Of a DNA stretch of 64,000 nucleotides, positions 10,291 to 21,108 are shown piece after piece. Origin of the DNA: Euclidia mi (taxonomy: Eukaryota > Arthropoda > Insecta > Lepidoptera > Erebidae); assembly GCA_944739405.2 (NCBI GenBank), contig OX123200.2, forward strand, positions 5,038,761-5,102,760, read 5' to 3'. A program made the position numbers and the translations under genes. Below the pieces are notes generated by a model. That model saw only the letters and a list, made by a program, of their open reading frames with translations, searched no databases and was not told the DNA's origin. Positions within the stretch are counted from its first letter, which is position 1, and each line of letters opens with the position of its first letter.

Positions 10291-11440
10291 AATTATAATT
10301 AGTTCTGGATATCTTTTCAAAAATAATTCATACCATTTTTGGCCCAGAGTATCATTATTGAATATATTTATATTTTTAAGCTACGTAATTAACATGGGTT
10401 AAGGTAGCAAGTTCCAAAGAGCAATTTATATCTTATATTGCCATACCATAATAAGCTAATATAAATGTTTTCAATAATATCAACTCCTACATTTAAACTT
10501 AACTCTTTATATTATAAATAAATAAACGTATAATAAATATTTAATTTTGAGAAAATAAGAAAAGTAATCAGCCTGTATAGTTGGGCTCGAATTCGAGGCT
10601 GGTCGACATTACGATCTTTAATGTTTCTAAAGCCAGCCTCTATTTTGTGTACATTATTTCTCGAGATTCAACTAATATCACCCCGGCCGGTATTTGGCGA
10701 TTAAACGTAAAATAGATATATTTGCCTATATGCGTTGCAAATTCTCTTATTAAGGCAATGGAATTAGTACAATTGGAAATTATAAAACAGACTGCATTTA
10801 CTTTTAGTCGGCCACGGCCGAGAATCCGGTTTTAATTCAAAATTGGTATTCTATTGGCGGCCTATTTTCCCTTAAAACAATACGTTAAACATTGAAAAAT
10901 CTATCTCAAAATATAGTAAAAATCACTAATTACTAATAATAATGCTTAAAACAATAAATAAGGAATGTCTGACCGTTCTAATATCAATCCCCGAAGTGTG
11001 GGTATTCACAGCAAGTAAGGTACTTTAAATATGAAATTGACGCTTCGATGGCGCAATCGCTACTGACGCTCAGTGTGCGAAGAGTGTGTAACGTAATCGG
11101 AAAGTAACGGTTTTACATATAGATTATGAACATATGAACTAAGATTGTAATTCGAGTGGCAAATTTGTAACTTCAATACGTTTTAAATGAACGCAAGCCG
11201 AAAATGTGCAGACGGCCGAAGTTTGGGGAGGGGCCGACGTATGGCGTATTTACCCTACAGATACTTTTATGAAATAATATTCCTTACTGCCATACATTTA
11301 CGGAACTTTATCGCACAAAACACTAAAATACTTGAAAGTATCTTGAGTACTCAGGAATATAAAAATTGCAAGGTTTTGCGCGACAAAGATCCTTAAATAT
11401 ATGGTAGTAAGGAATAAATTTCCATGAAAGTATTTAGAAA
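10291..11440. repeat. Right part of the older inverted repeat around the RTE insertion
   Basis: The block at about 11373-11432 (gttttgcgcgacaaag, tagtaaggaataaa, ccatgaaagta) pairs in inverted orientation with 6493-6553. Within this arm, 11275-11320 and 11373-11410 also pair with each other as a local hairpin. A weaker inverted match links the ccggtatttgg area near 10690 with ccaaatatcagccgg near 6890. No coding sequence is seen. Confidence 0.5.
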
Positions 11441-12261
11441 AGTCCATTACCAAATTTTGCGATAAACATCCTTACTCATATTAAGATAAGGTTTATTTTT
11501 CAATACAAACTTGCATTACCAGGGCGTCACACGAAGTTTTCTATACTCGAGTGCCCAAAAACTTGCAAGTATATTGATACCTGGTTTTCGACCCTGGTAT
11601 TTTTATAGAGACGCACTTGGTGTACTTGGTACGCGATTTTGCAATTGTGCGACTCATGAAGTCATGACTATCGGCATAGATAAATTTAATACTATACCTA
11701 TCGGGAACCAAGCGAATGAGTTCTAGACTTCTAGAGAAGTCGGCTATCAAAGTTTAAAAATACGTTTTGTTTTTTTCATTAGCTTGATTTACAACATACC
11801 CAACATCAACTGTTTATTAGTTGCTATTGTCTGTTCAAGATACCTACGAAAAAAATAAAAGGTAAAAAATATACAGTATCATTTATGAATTGAAGGGACA
11901 GGCGTATTTTTGTAAAACTAACTGCATCTTTCGCTTGGAGTATTTAACTTAAATCTACTTTTGTTGCGAAGGAGGCATTAAAAGAACCATTTTATGGTTT
12001 GTTTACATTTTATTTTTTCGTATCTTGAACAGACTATAGGTAGGTACCTATAAATGTAAGACGCATATTGATTAACATAATTTATGAAAATTTATTATAT
12101 AATACTACTACAAACACAGTAAGTTTTTATTATGTATAAAATTTAAATTACACCACTTTTACGTACTTAAATGTAAAAACAAAACGCAATCGCTCGACTA
12201 GGTACCTAATAAGTACTTTTTAAAATAAATGCTCATGGCCGTTCATTGGTTAACATAATAT
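11441..12261. other. AT-rich spacer without recognised features
   Basis: No gene, RNA or repeat could be supported. Confidence 0.5.
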
Positions 12262-13478
12262 CACAGTCAAATAATCCATACAGTCGTTCGACGAACGCGT
12301 CTAGACGGGTCAATCGTGCGGGGGACAAGAGGTGAGACGCGGGAAGAGCGGTACCTACTTACGTATGTCGCCTTAGTTCCTAACTAGGTACATGTTTTTG
12401 GGGGCTGGCGCGTGCTTGTTTTTTGTTCGTTACTTATTTATTTGCTTATGAATATTAATTAAGATGGTGCATACGACTTGTGCTGTGAGACATTGCAATT
12501 CTTCATGCTGCTTATAGATTAAAAAAATAAGGATGTAAAAATCTGCGAATTCATCAATTTACTTACACCAAAAATGAAAATTTCATTAATTATAATTATT
12601 TATATTATTTTGAAATGTATGTACCTATAAACACTTAAAATAATGTACACGTACCTACTAATCTACTAACTTTTACAATAGGTATCTCATGTCTGGCCAA
12701 AATCCAAATCACAGAATAAAGTAGTAATTAGGTACTGTACGTACAACGTACAACATGGCAGACGTAAGAAAATAAGCGTTGTAAGGTAATATTCGATTCA
12801 AGCGTGATTTTAATTCATGCAATAAGTAGGTACTAGTCTAGTACCTTCGTATTAGGTAAGTACCTATCAAATATTAATATGTATCGTGGTAACGGCGCAT
12901 CCTAGCTAAAAAATAACCATATTTTTGGCCCCCTTTTATAAACCCCACACATGTTCTCAGTAATCTCATAGCCCGGTCACCCATCCATAAAATGACCGTG
13001 ATGTCTATTGCTTTACCTTAACGTAGTTTGATCGAAAACAGATCTGCAAAATACTTCATATCGATAACATAGGCTCTGCAAGCTGATCCCATGGTTGCCC
13101 ATCCATTAAACCGCTATGTCAATCCATTTATTTCAACTTGGTTTGTACGACAACGACCTAATATATCTGAAAAATGCTCATATCCTTAACCGCCTCCCAT
13201 GACACTTGCGGGATAAAATAGGTGCTGACTGACACTTTTTATGCAAAGCTGTCACCGCACGAAAAAATGCAAACTGTTTTATAATAATTATTTATCGTTA
13301 ATGATTGTAATATAATAAATAAGTGATTTACACTATAATATTCATGTATAGCGTAGCAATTGTAATATTTGCTAAAATAAATAGACGGTGTTTGAATAAG
13401 TAGGTATTGTTTAAATGTGGCAGCCCTAGCCTACTTACCCTTGTCTAGACGTTGTCGGCTTTTTCTACGAGATCAAAG
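12262..13478 (-). mobile_element. Inverted, end-truncated copy of the CACAGT-ended transposon
   Basis: This 1.2-kb stretch is the reverse complement of 14382-15780 apart from point changes and a repeat inserted in the other copy. It starts with cacagtcaaataatccata, the terminal repeat seen (inverted) at 15780. It stops at gagatcaaag, about 33 bases before the second terminal repeat present in the right copy, so its inner end is lost. It has no open frame of note. Together with 14349-15780 it forms a fold-back structure with a spacer of about 0.9 kb. Confidence 0.85.
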
Positions 13479-14064
13479 TTTTAAATTTTACCATCTACAG
13501 ATTAATACCAAATTAAATAAAAATAAATATATACATACGTAAAAGCGCCATCTATGAATCCCAAGTGAAAGTTAACTCATTGTAACGTTTTACTACAAGC
13601 TAGTACGTATTTTGGCCACCAGAGCAACGAAGTGCACATCATATTTTTCAAAAATATTCATATTCAATTAAATGTTTCATTTTTTTATTTAATCGTAATA
13701 AAGGGATTTTTTAATTAATAAATATCATATTTTAGAACTTTATTTTCTTATTTATCATTTATGCATAAAAGTCATCAATAACAATCGATACTAGTAAAGC
13801 CATCTGTTGAGAGAGTTAAGAATGACGGAAAACGTTCTAAGGAATGAGACCCCATGTCTTTATGTAGTTTTTGTTCTTTAAGACGCAAAGACATACTTTT
13901 ATTTACATCTAGGTATTATATTTATGTTAAAATTCAATTTTGAGGTATATTTAGTTGCGGAATAATTTCCATTTCAAATATCTCGTATCTTATTTCCACC
14001 AAAAGTTATTTAAAAAGAAATTATACAGGTTAATAGAGTAGTCATTTATCTTCAAAACACACAT

Positions 14065-14348
14065 GGTGTTGTGTTTGGCCGTGCCAGGCCCATAATGTAT
14101 GGCCAAATGGTACATCTCCTTTTAAGCGTTTACCTGTTACTATTAGTAATTTTGAGCAAAAAATACGAAAAAAAATACGTTTTTGTATGGGACCCCCCCG
14201 TTAATATTTTAATTTTTTTAATTTTAGTATTTGTTGTTATAGCGGCAACCGAAATACATGATTTGTGAAAATTTCAGCTTTCTAGCTATTACGGTTTATG
14301 AGATATAGCCTGGTGACAGACAGACAGACAGCGGAGGCTTAGTAATAG
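14065..14348 (+). repeat. 'gggttccgtacc' dispersed repeat, 5' portion, split by a transposon
   Basis: The sequence tgtatgggacccccccgtta, gttatagcggcaacc, aaatttcagctttctagcta and acagacagacagcggaggct followed by tagtaatag is the body of a dispersed repeat. It resumes at 15781 with gtaatagggtcccg and ggtacggaact. The transposon at 14349-15780 therefore landed inside this repeat and duplicated gtaatag. The insertion order is clear: repeat first, transposon second. Confidence 0.8.
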
Positions 14349-15780
14349 CACAGTATATAAAGACATACAGTAGTTTGACGCCTTTGATCTCAAAGAAAAA
14401 GCCGACAACGTCTAGACAGGGGTAAGGAGGCTAGGGCTGCCACATTTAAACAATACCTATTTATTCAAACACCGTCTTTTTATTTTAGAAAAATATAACA
14501 ATTGCTACGCTACATGAATATTATAGTGTAAATCACTTATTTAATATATGAAAATAATTAACGATGAATATTATATATTATAAAACAGTTTGCAAACTAA
14601 ATGTTTGCACTTGCGGTGACAGCTTTGCATACAAAGTGTCAGTCAGCACCTATTTCATACCGCAAGTGTCGTAGGAGGCGGTTAAGGATATGAAGCATTT
14701 TTTCAGATATACTAGGTGGTTATAGTACAAACCTAGTAAAAATAAAGCGATTGATATAGCGGTCGTTTAATGCATGGGCAACCATGGCATCAGCTTGCAG
14801 AGCCTATGTTAACGATATGAAGTATTTTGAAGATCTATTTTCGAGCAAACTACGTTAAGGTAAAGCAATAGACATCAAGGTCATTTTATGGATGGGTGAC
14901 CGGGCTATGAGATTACTGAGAACATGTGTGGGGTTTGTAAAAGGGGGCCAAAAATAAGGTTATTTTTTAGCTAAGACGCGCCGTTACCAGGATACATAAT
15001 TATTAATATTTGATAGGTACACTTACCTAATACGAAGGTACTAGGTTAGGTACTTATTCCATGAAATTAAAATCACTCTTGAATCGAATATTACCTTACA
15101 ACGCTTATTTTCTTACGTCAGCCATGTTGTTTACGTACATTAATTACTACTTTATTCTGTGACAAGAGGATGCCCGCAGTTACACCCGCGTTATTTAAGG
15201 CTACTGCTCCACTCCCGTCGCTCATAGCGCGATGTTATGTAACCTATAGCCTTTCCCGGTAAATGCGCTATCTAACACTGAAAGAATTTTTCAAATCGGA
15301 CCAGTAGTTACTGAGATTAGCGCTTTCTAACCAACAAACAAACTATTCAGTTTTATATATTAGTATTAGATTTGGCCAGACACGAGATATTGTAAAAAGT
15401 TTTTAAGTTTTTTTTGTGGTTACAGGTATATACATACGTTTCAAAATAATATAAATAATTAAAATTAATGAAATTGTAATTTTTTGTGTAAGTAAATTGA
15501 TGAAATCGCAGATTTTTTAAATCTTTAAATGAAGCATAAAGAATTGCAATGTCCCACAGCACAAGTCGTATGTACCATCTTAATTTATATTCATAAGCAA
15601 ATAAATAAGTAACGAACAAAAAACAAGCACGCGCCAGCCCCCAAAAACATGTACCTAGTTAGGAACTAAAGTGATATACGTAAGTAGGTACCGCTCTTCC
15701 CGCGTCTCACCTCTTGTCCCCCGCACGATTGACCCGTCTAGACGCGTTCGTCGAACGACTGTATGGATTATTTGACTGTG
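14349..15780 (+). mobile_element. Non-autonomous DNA transposon, CACAGT termini, 7-bp target-site duplication
   Basis: The left end cacagtatataaag..catacagtagtttgacg and the reverse complement of the right end, cacagtcaaataat..catacagtcgttcgacg, form an imperfect terminal inverted repeat of about 32 bp. Both flanks read gtaatag (14342-14348 and 15781-15787), and the interrupted host repeat confirms the empty site. The element is 1,432 bp including a nested repeat of about 200 bp. It encodes no transposase. A 7-8 bp duplication with such ends would suit the P or hAT groups, but I cannot assign a superfamily from the ends alone. Confidence 0.85.
15163..15367 (+). repeat. 'ttacacccgcgttattta' repeat nested inside the CACAGT transposon
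   Basis: This block interrupts the alignment between the two inverted transposon copies: the left copy passes directly from the tctggccaaa part to cacagaataaag. It carries the same landmarks as 1670-1880 (ttacacccgcgttattta, ctatctaacact, tgagattagcgc). It is therefore a later insertion into the right copy only, giving a three-layer nest: dispersed repeat, transposon, SINE-like repeat. Confidence 0.85.
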
Positions 15781-15787
15781 GTAATAG

Positions 15788-16218
15788 GGTCCCGTTTTTT
15801 ACCGTTTAGGTACGGAACTCTAAAAACAACTATAATATACACAAATGGTTAATTAGTGCTGCCTGAAAAGATATTGATTTACTTTTGAGTCTTCAGACTG
15901 GTTAGTTTTACAAAGAATTGCTGTTTATTTATGTGAGTGGTACAGTCGTGCTAGAAATCTGCATTATATTCACAAAACATGAACCACGGCAGGTAACCTT
16001 CATACAAAATATTTCAACCTTAGTCTATGGGACTCACATATTATCTTATTTGACAGTTACCTCCTGCCTCGAACCCCTGGAACCTATCGCCATGTTTGCT
16101 AATCTATCAATTTGTCAAACTTTTGACAATTATTACAGTTTTCGTTTCAAAGTTGATCGAGTGAAGTTTTGCGTTGATTTCCGTAACTTATCCTCTCAAT
16201 TTCTGAAGCTGTGATATC
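15788..16218. other. End of the split dispersed repeat, then unassigned sequence
   Basis: The end of the gggttccgtacc repeat (ggtacggaactctaa) reaches about 15830. The remainder up to the THAP relic has an accidental open frame but nothing I recognise. Confidence 0.55.
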
Positions 16219-16446
16219 ATGTACAACAAGTGCTGTGTTGCGACATGTGCTAGTAGACGAAAGGACGTCAGTTTTCACATGTTTCCAAAAAGTGAGACAG
16301 GACTCAAAAAGTGGTTGCAGTCCACTAATTGTGAGCGATTGCGAAGCTTGAGCTTTCAGGAACCTCGTAAATTGTTTGTGTGCCACTGCCAAAAGCATTT
16401 CGAGAAGAGGTTTCTTTCTGCAACGTGCGATAGAGTTCGTCTTTAA
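16219..16446 (+). pseudogene. THAP zinc-finger domain fragment, 75 aa
   Basis: The frame reads as a THAP (C2CH) DNA-binding domain: MYNKCCVATCASRR at the start, FHMFPK, a KKWL helix, then VCHCQKHFE with the C-x2-H pair, ending CDRVRL before a stop. THAP domains occur in P-element-type transposases and in host regulators domesticated from them. The usual proline and following AVPxIF segment are not continued in frame; the next bases resemble it in another frame (cttccgactacaaaag). It is alone, with a transposon relic about 0.8 kb downstream, so I read it as a decayed transposase-related copy. A short expressed orphan cannot be excluded. Confidence 0.65.
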
Positions 16447-17099
16447 ATATTATAGGCACGGATGTCTTCCGACTACAAAAGAAATATTTACCTGTGATGC
16501 AATGTAAAGCTTTAAATCAATTTAAAACTAAATTAAAAGATAAAGCGAAGTGAAAAAGCAGTGTTTTATTTTAGAAATGCCCTTTCTTAACTTAAAATAG
16601 TAAAATGGATATATCCTACTAGGAAAAATTAGGCTGAATCATTCTTAACCATTGCCCGAAACGTTACCGATGAAAAAAAAAACAACTGTCATTTATGATA
16701 TGTGAGCCTATTAAAGTCCAGTTTTGATCTATGGGAGTGCTCCGTCTGTACGTTAGTACAATAGGTAATTAGTCTGTGACATGAACTAATAACATTCCGG
16801 GACAAAATAATGTTTAATTTTACAGCTTAGTAGGTCCAAAAAAGCGATAGGTAATATTTTACTGCCTCTGCACATTAAACTTGGACTAATCAAAAACTTC
16901 GTAAATCTATGAAAAAACATAGTACATAAAGGAGTTGAGTTTTTAAGAAACAAATGTCCTTCTTTGAAAGAAGCTAGATTAACAAAGGGATATTTGTAAG
17001 TAGATCCGGATATCAAATGGATAATAAAAGATCCAGAATTAATCAAGCCTAAATGAAGTAGAGTAAGAAGCCTAAAAGAAGAAGTAACTTTTTAGGGAA

Positions 17100-17345
17100 T
17101 CAAAAATAGGTATATCGCAGTATATTGACCGTGCTGCGAAAACTTTGCAAGCTTTTTATAAAATTAAATGCTATGGCCTTGAAAATACTTTTTTGGACTC
17201 GTGTTTAGGTTTCTTTTTACCAGAAAATATGAACACTATGAGTGAAGAACACGGATAGCGATTTCACCAACATATAGCGGTGATTGAAGAACGTTATCAG
17301 GGAAAATGGAACCCTGCGAAACAAAAAAAAAACTACAGAGAAGTT
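17100..17345 (+). pseudogene. Decayed coding relic with an in-frame stop (SEEHG-stop-RFHQ motif)
   Basis: In one frame the region around 17195-17325 reads LDSCLGFFLPENMNTMSEEH, then G, then a TAG stop, then RFHQHIAVIEERYQGKWNPA. I recognise this as the widespread insect motif normally reading EEHGERFHQ, where the stop replaces the glutamate codon. The upstream part is frameshifted relative to it. I know the motif from many uncharacterised insect proteins and mobile-element-associated ORFs, not from an assigned enzyme. It is inactive as a coding gene here. Confidence 0.6.
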
Positions 17346-19089
17346 ATTTTTAGTCCAAAATAAATAAATTCAGCATAAAAACTGTTACAAAAGTGCAATA
17401 TACAAATATTGATACATCATAAAATTGTGACGTGATAGAAGAGTTTTATTTGACTTTCTACATTATTTCTAGCTTAGAAAACACGAATCACATGAAATTA
17501 TTTATGATATACAAAGTTTTTTTTTTTACTATTGTTGTTATGAACGTAGTATATCTATCCGTTTAGACATCTGTGTCTGTTCTGTTCACATTAGGAATAT
17601 TGCGATAACAGTCAACGTCATTCTCGCAAAATATTGTGGAATTACGTCGGGGCTTAAAATATGTATGTATTTTACCTTATTTTCAAAAAATACGCATTTA
17701 GAATCGTTTAATTTACACACAAATTAATATTAAAACGATGTACTTTGCTGTTGTTAATTGATACTCCAGAGAATACTGCCAAAATCCGAGTCAACAACAA
17801 AAACAAACTTTTGTTCACATTTTGAGTGAATCAGTATCACTTTAAGTACCTCTCTCTACCACTTTATTTTCTTGAAGTACATTAATAATATTAAAGATTA
17901 AAACAGAACAAAATCTCTTCCTTTACTCGGCTTTCGTCAAATCGAAACATGTCCTTCGTTTAATTCACCGATGCTCGCTTTAAAAGAGCCTCTCAATTGG
18001 AAATAAAGCGTGTAAGTTCACATCGCTAAATTAATAAAGGTTTTAAAAGTCCATTTGAATAAATTAACGAACTGGGTTCGGCAGTTTTGTATACTTACCT
18101 ACGTAAAACAAGTCAAAACTTCACTCTTCTGACGTCATGTCGAAACCAAGATTGAAGCAGTCTTGTGACAAACAAATAAGAAGTTATAACCAAACTGTTT
18201 GTTTGGTCACACAGTTCACAGACAATGTCGTATTAATTTTTAAACAAATGGTACTTGTATTTTATATGGTCATTAACATACGTTAAATTGTATTTTGGAA
18301 TAAGTTAAGAATAAGCTACCTATCACGTAGGTAAATTTGTTTCGAGTATCCTATATTTCAGCATTGTTGTAATATTTCATTTTCACTGTCCTAGCTTGTG
18401 TCCAAGGTTTACGCTTCGGAGCTAGGCTAGTTTACTTGTCTACGTAACTTGTTCTGATAGAATATTAGCTTATCTAAAGAGCCACTGCCGTCTGAATGCC
18501 GCAACCCAGAGGAATAGCGATATAATTATAACGTTATGATTAGTATAGTGCAAAACCAAAAACTCTGACTAAGGGGATTCGGTATGTAAGAGGCTCTTAC
18601 ATAGGGATAGTCCGAAATCCCAAAAAAAGCTGCACCATACACTTTGTCGAGTACGGTTAAATTTAGAACAACTTATTTTTCCCTGTTCCGGCAATGACGG
18701 CAAGTCCAAGAACTAAAGTTGTTAATAATTGCGAGTTCGATTTATTTCCTAAAAGATTCGCACTGTATTAAAAATTGCCTAGTATACTTTCGTATAGCAT
18801 AGAGACATAATCACGGATATGATGGGATAAATATTATTCACATAAATGATACGAACGGTTCTTTGAGTAATGAATTTCTAACGAAACGTTGAGCGAGTCT
18901 TATGCTAGAGTGAATTTATTCGTAACTTTCCAGTTGGGTGCATCCGTCATGTTATGTAACATGGCAGCGAAGTAATCACAGCTTGCTGCATAGTTTGCTA
19001 TGCTCCGTAAGCTGGCATGTCAGACTTAACGGACAGCAGAGGTTTTTTGCCATCGGATGCGCGGATGTCGTCAATATCTAATAATTATT
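17346..19089. other. Gene-poor AT-rich stretch
   Basis: No coding exon, RNA gene or repeat pair was recognised. Confidence 0.5.
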
Positions 19090-19380
19090 GTTTATAATCT
19101 GTCCGAGTGCTGGGCACAGGCCGTTTCTCACTATGAGAAGGGTCATAGTCCACCACTTTGGCCACGTGCGTGTTGGCCAACTTGACACGTCTTTCAAGAA
19201 TATTATGGCGAACTCTCTGACATTCAGGTTTCCTTGCAATATTTTCCTTTACCGTCTATTCAGTGATAATGAGCAATGTAAGACGGAAATCACATGAAAA
19301 ACTCTGCGCGCCGCGTGTTTGAACCCTAGACCCTCTACGTAGCAGTCCATTGGTCTCTCCACTAGGCTAAGCGCTTACTA
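19090..19380 (-). repeat. tRNA-headed SINE, minus orientation
   Basis: On the minus strand the 5' end reads a tRNA-like head with A-box-like tagcctagtgg and B-box-like gggttcaaac (near 19320). The body ends at the 'gagtgctgggcacaggcc' segment (about 19105). That segment and the ttttcctttaccgt block are familiar parts of a common lepidopteran retroposon. Clear target-site duplications were not seen. Confidence 0.65.
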
Positions 19381-19426
19381 GCTCGTTATACCTGTTTCAT
19401 TTTACACGATGAGTAGGATCACACAT

Positions 19427-19790
19427 GCGAGGCAGCGATAGCCGAGTGGATATACCAACAGACTGCCATGCAGAGGGTATCGGGTTCGAATCCACGGCGC
19501 GCACCAATGACTTTTAGGAGGTGCGTATTGAATTGTCAATTATCGCTTGTCCCGTGCCTCGGAGAGCACGTTAAGCCGTCGGTCCCGGTTGTCATGAAGA
19601 TCTTTGACAGTCGTTACAGAGCGTCAGCATCTTCTAAATAAACTGACACTAGTCTAAACCATGGAATATCGCTATCCCTTCGGGTTGCGGAGGTCAGACA
19701 GGCAGTCGCTCCGTGGAAAAGCTAATATTCAGCCAAATCCTGTTAGACTAGAAAGCGGACCCCAGTTTGAAACTGGAATAACGCTAAGAG
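19427..19790 (+). repeat. Full-length tRNA-derived SINE with 19-bp target-site duplication
   Basis: The flanks carry the identical 19-mer gatgagtaggatcacacat at 19408-19426 and 19791-19809. The 364-bp insert starts with a tRNA-like head holding A box tagccgagtgg and B box gggttcgaatcc. It continues through a body with cccttcgggttgcggaggtc and ends in aactggaataacgctaag. The unchanged duplication argues for a recent insertion. Related 3' fragments lie at 23722-23885 and 58245-58310. Confidence 0.93.
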
Positions 19791-19809
19791 GATGAGTAGG
19801 ATCACACAT

Positions 19810-20172
19810 AGATTCAGAAGAAGCATAAACTGTGAGGTAGCCTATATTTATCTAAGTTTCTGTATTTAATCGGCCAACACAAATCAATATTATTATGCCT
19901 TCAAGGTAATTATCGATTAATTGACGAACCTGATCCGTTGTTTACTTCTTCATTCTTGTAACAACTGCTGGATTCATCGTTTGCTTTTTTCAGCTTGAGA
20001 TGGTAATCTTATTAAAAATATTAATATTTAGGTGGGTCACCTAGTACACTTAGGTAAGTAAGTATGACTTTCGCGCCGGCATGCAGTTGAATCGGGTAGT
20101 AAAGTGCTATGCGGTATTGACTGTTTGATAATTTTCGATAACATCTCGTTATAAATAAGAGTGACCGAGGTG
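19810..20172. other. Unassigned spacer
   Basis: No gene or repeat recognised between the SINE and the inverted repeat. Confidence 0.5.
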
Positions 20173-20277
20173 CGGGGATACAGGCGTGAACCTATAAAAA
20201 AAAATTGACATAAACCTCGGATCGTATATCCGAGGTTTATGTCAATTTTTTTTTATAGGTTCACGCCTGTATCCCCG
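20173..20277. repeat. Perfect inverted repeat, 50-bp arms and 5-base loop, overlapping a SINE end
   Basis: The left arm 20173-20222 is the exact reverse complement of 20228-20277; the loop is cgtat. The outer 20 or so bases of the right arm (tcacgcctgtatccccg) are the start of the SINE copy that continues to about 20540. The left arm thus carries an inverted duplicate of the SINE end plus its immediate flank. The identity is complete although the neighbouring SINE is diverged. Confidence 0.92.
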
Positions 20278-20540
20278 AAGGGGTAGGCAGAGGTGTGATA
20301 TAACACCCACATTTCGCCATGAATTTTTAGGTCCCACGTAATAGGGGGCGAGCCTATTGCCGTACCGGCACAGAATAATTAATAGTACTAGTACCGGGCA
20401 CATTACCAGACTCCGAGCCTCTACTGAGAATTTCCTAACGGAAAAACCCAATAACACTTTGCCCGACCCGTGAATCGAACCCGAGACCTCCCAATCCCAC
20501 GCGCAAATTTATGCCGCGAGACCAATGAGGCAGTCAATTA
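20261..20540 (-). repeat. SINE (tRNA head on minus strand), truncated copy
   Basis: It shares with 22221-22632 the blocks ccccgaaggggtaggcagag, cccacgtaata, attgccgtacc and gaatcgaacccgagacctcc (the B box read on the minus strand) and ends at gagaccaatgaggcag. The outer 5' section present in the full copies (the tcaaccacacgg end) is missing. It abuts the 50-bp inverted repeat. Confidence 0.85.
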
Positions 20541-20939
20541 ACAAAAATAAAATTAACCACATCAAAATGAAAAAATAATAATCAGCATTTAATATTACTC
20601 ATTAATGATATTATAGCAGGTATAGTTACAGATATGAATAATATTTGCGGACGGCACCAATAATGCCGCATGCACATATTTTATTCAAATAGCAAAAAGA
20701 TTAAATCCCCCTCAGCTTTCCCGAGAAACAGCTGGAGTGCTTGGCACAGTATTTGTTGCAGACAGCAAATAACAAACTGAGGCTTAACATAATTATCTGT
20801 GAATCACAATTTTTCTCGGTTTATCCATGCACCAGAGATTTTTGTTCTTGTTAGATGATTGTGTTATGCACAGATGAGAGAATTAGTCTCTCATTTATGG
20901 TGTTATGAGTCTTTTTTTTTTGTAGACAGACGGCAGACG
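20541..20939. other. Unassigned spacer
   Basis: AT-rich, no supported feature. Confidence 0.5.
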
Positions 20940-21108
20940 GCAAACGAGCAGACGGATCACCTGATGGTAAGCAATTACCGCCGCCCATGGACACAAGCAA
21001 CACCACAGGAGTCACAAGTGCGTTGCCGCCCCTTGAGGTTGGGAAAAGGGATAGGATGTGGAGTGGGATGAGGGAGAAGGAATAGGGGATAGGGCCTCCG
21101 GCACTCTC
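20940..21108 (+). repeat. Lepidopteran interspersed repeat, copy 2 (gcaaacgagcagacggat family)
   Basis: It is over 90 percent alike by eye to 721-889, in the same orientation, with the blocks acaccacaggagt and gtgcgttgccgccccttg. It is preceded by a T-rich run and is non-coding. Confidence 0.8.

Noticed and set aside
12262..15780. A single 3.5-kb transposon with very long terminal inverted repeats
   Set aside because: The right half has its own complete ends and its own 7-bp duplication inside a known repeat, so it is a separate insertion; the left half is a truncated inverted copy.
19427..19510. Possible functional tRNA gene (A and B boxes present)
   Set aside because: The sequence continues into a SINE body and is bounded by a 19-bp target-site duplication, so it is a SINE head. 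The same reasoning applies to the heads at 26310, 32105, 63338 and 63901.
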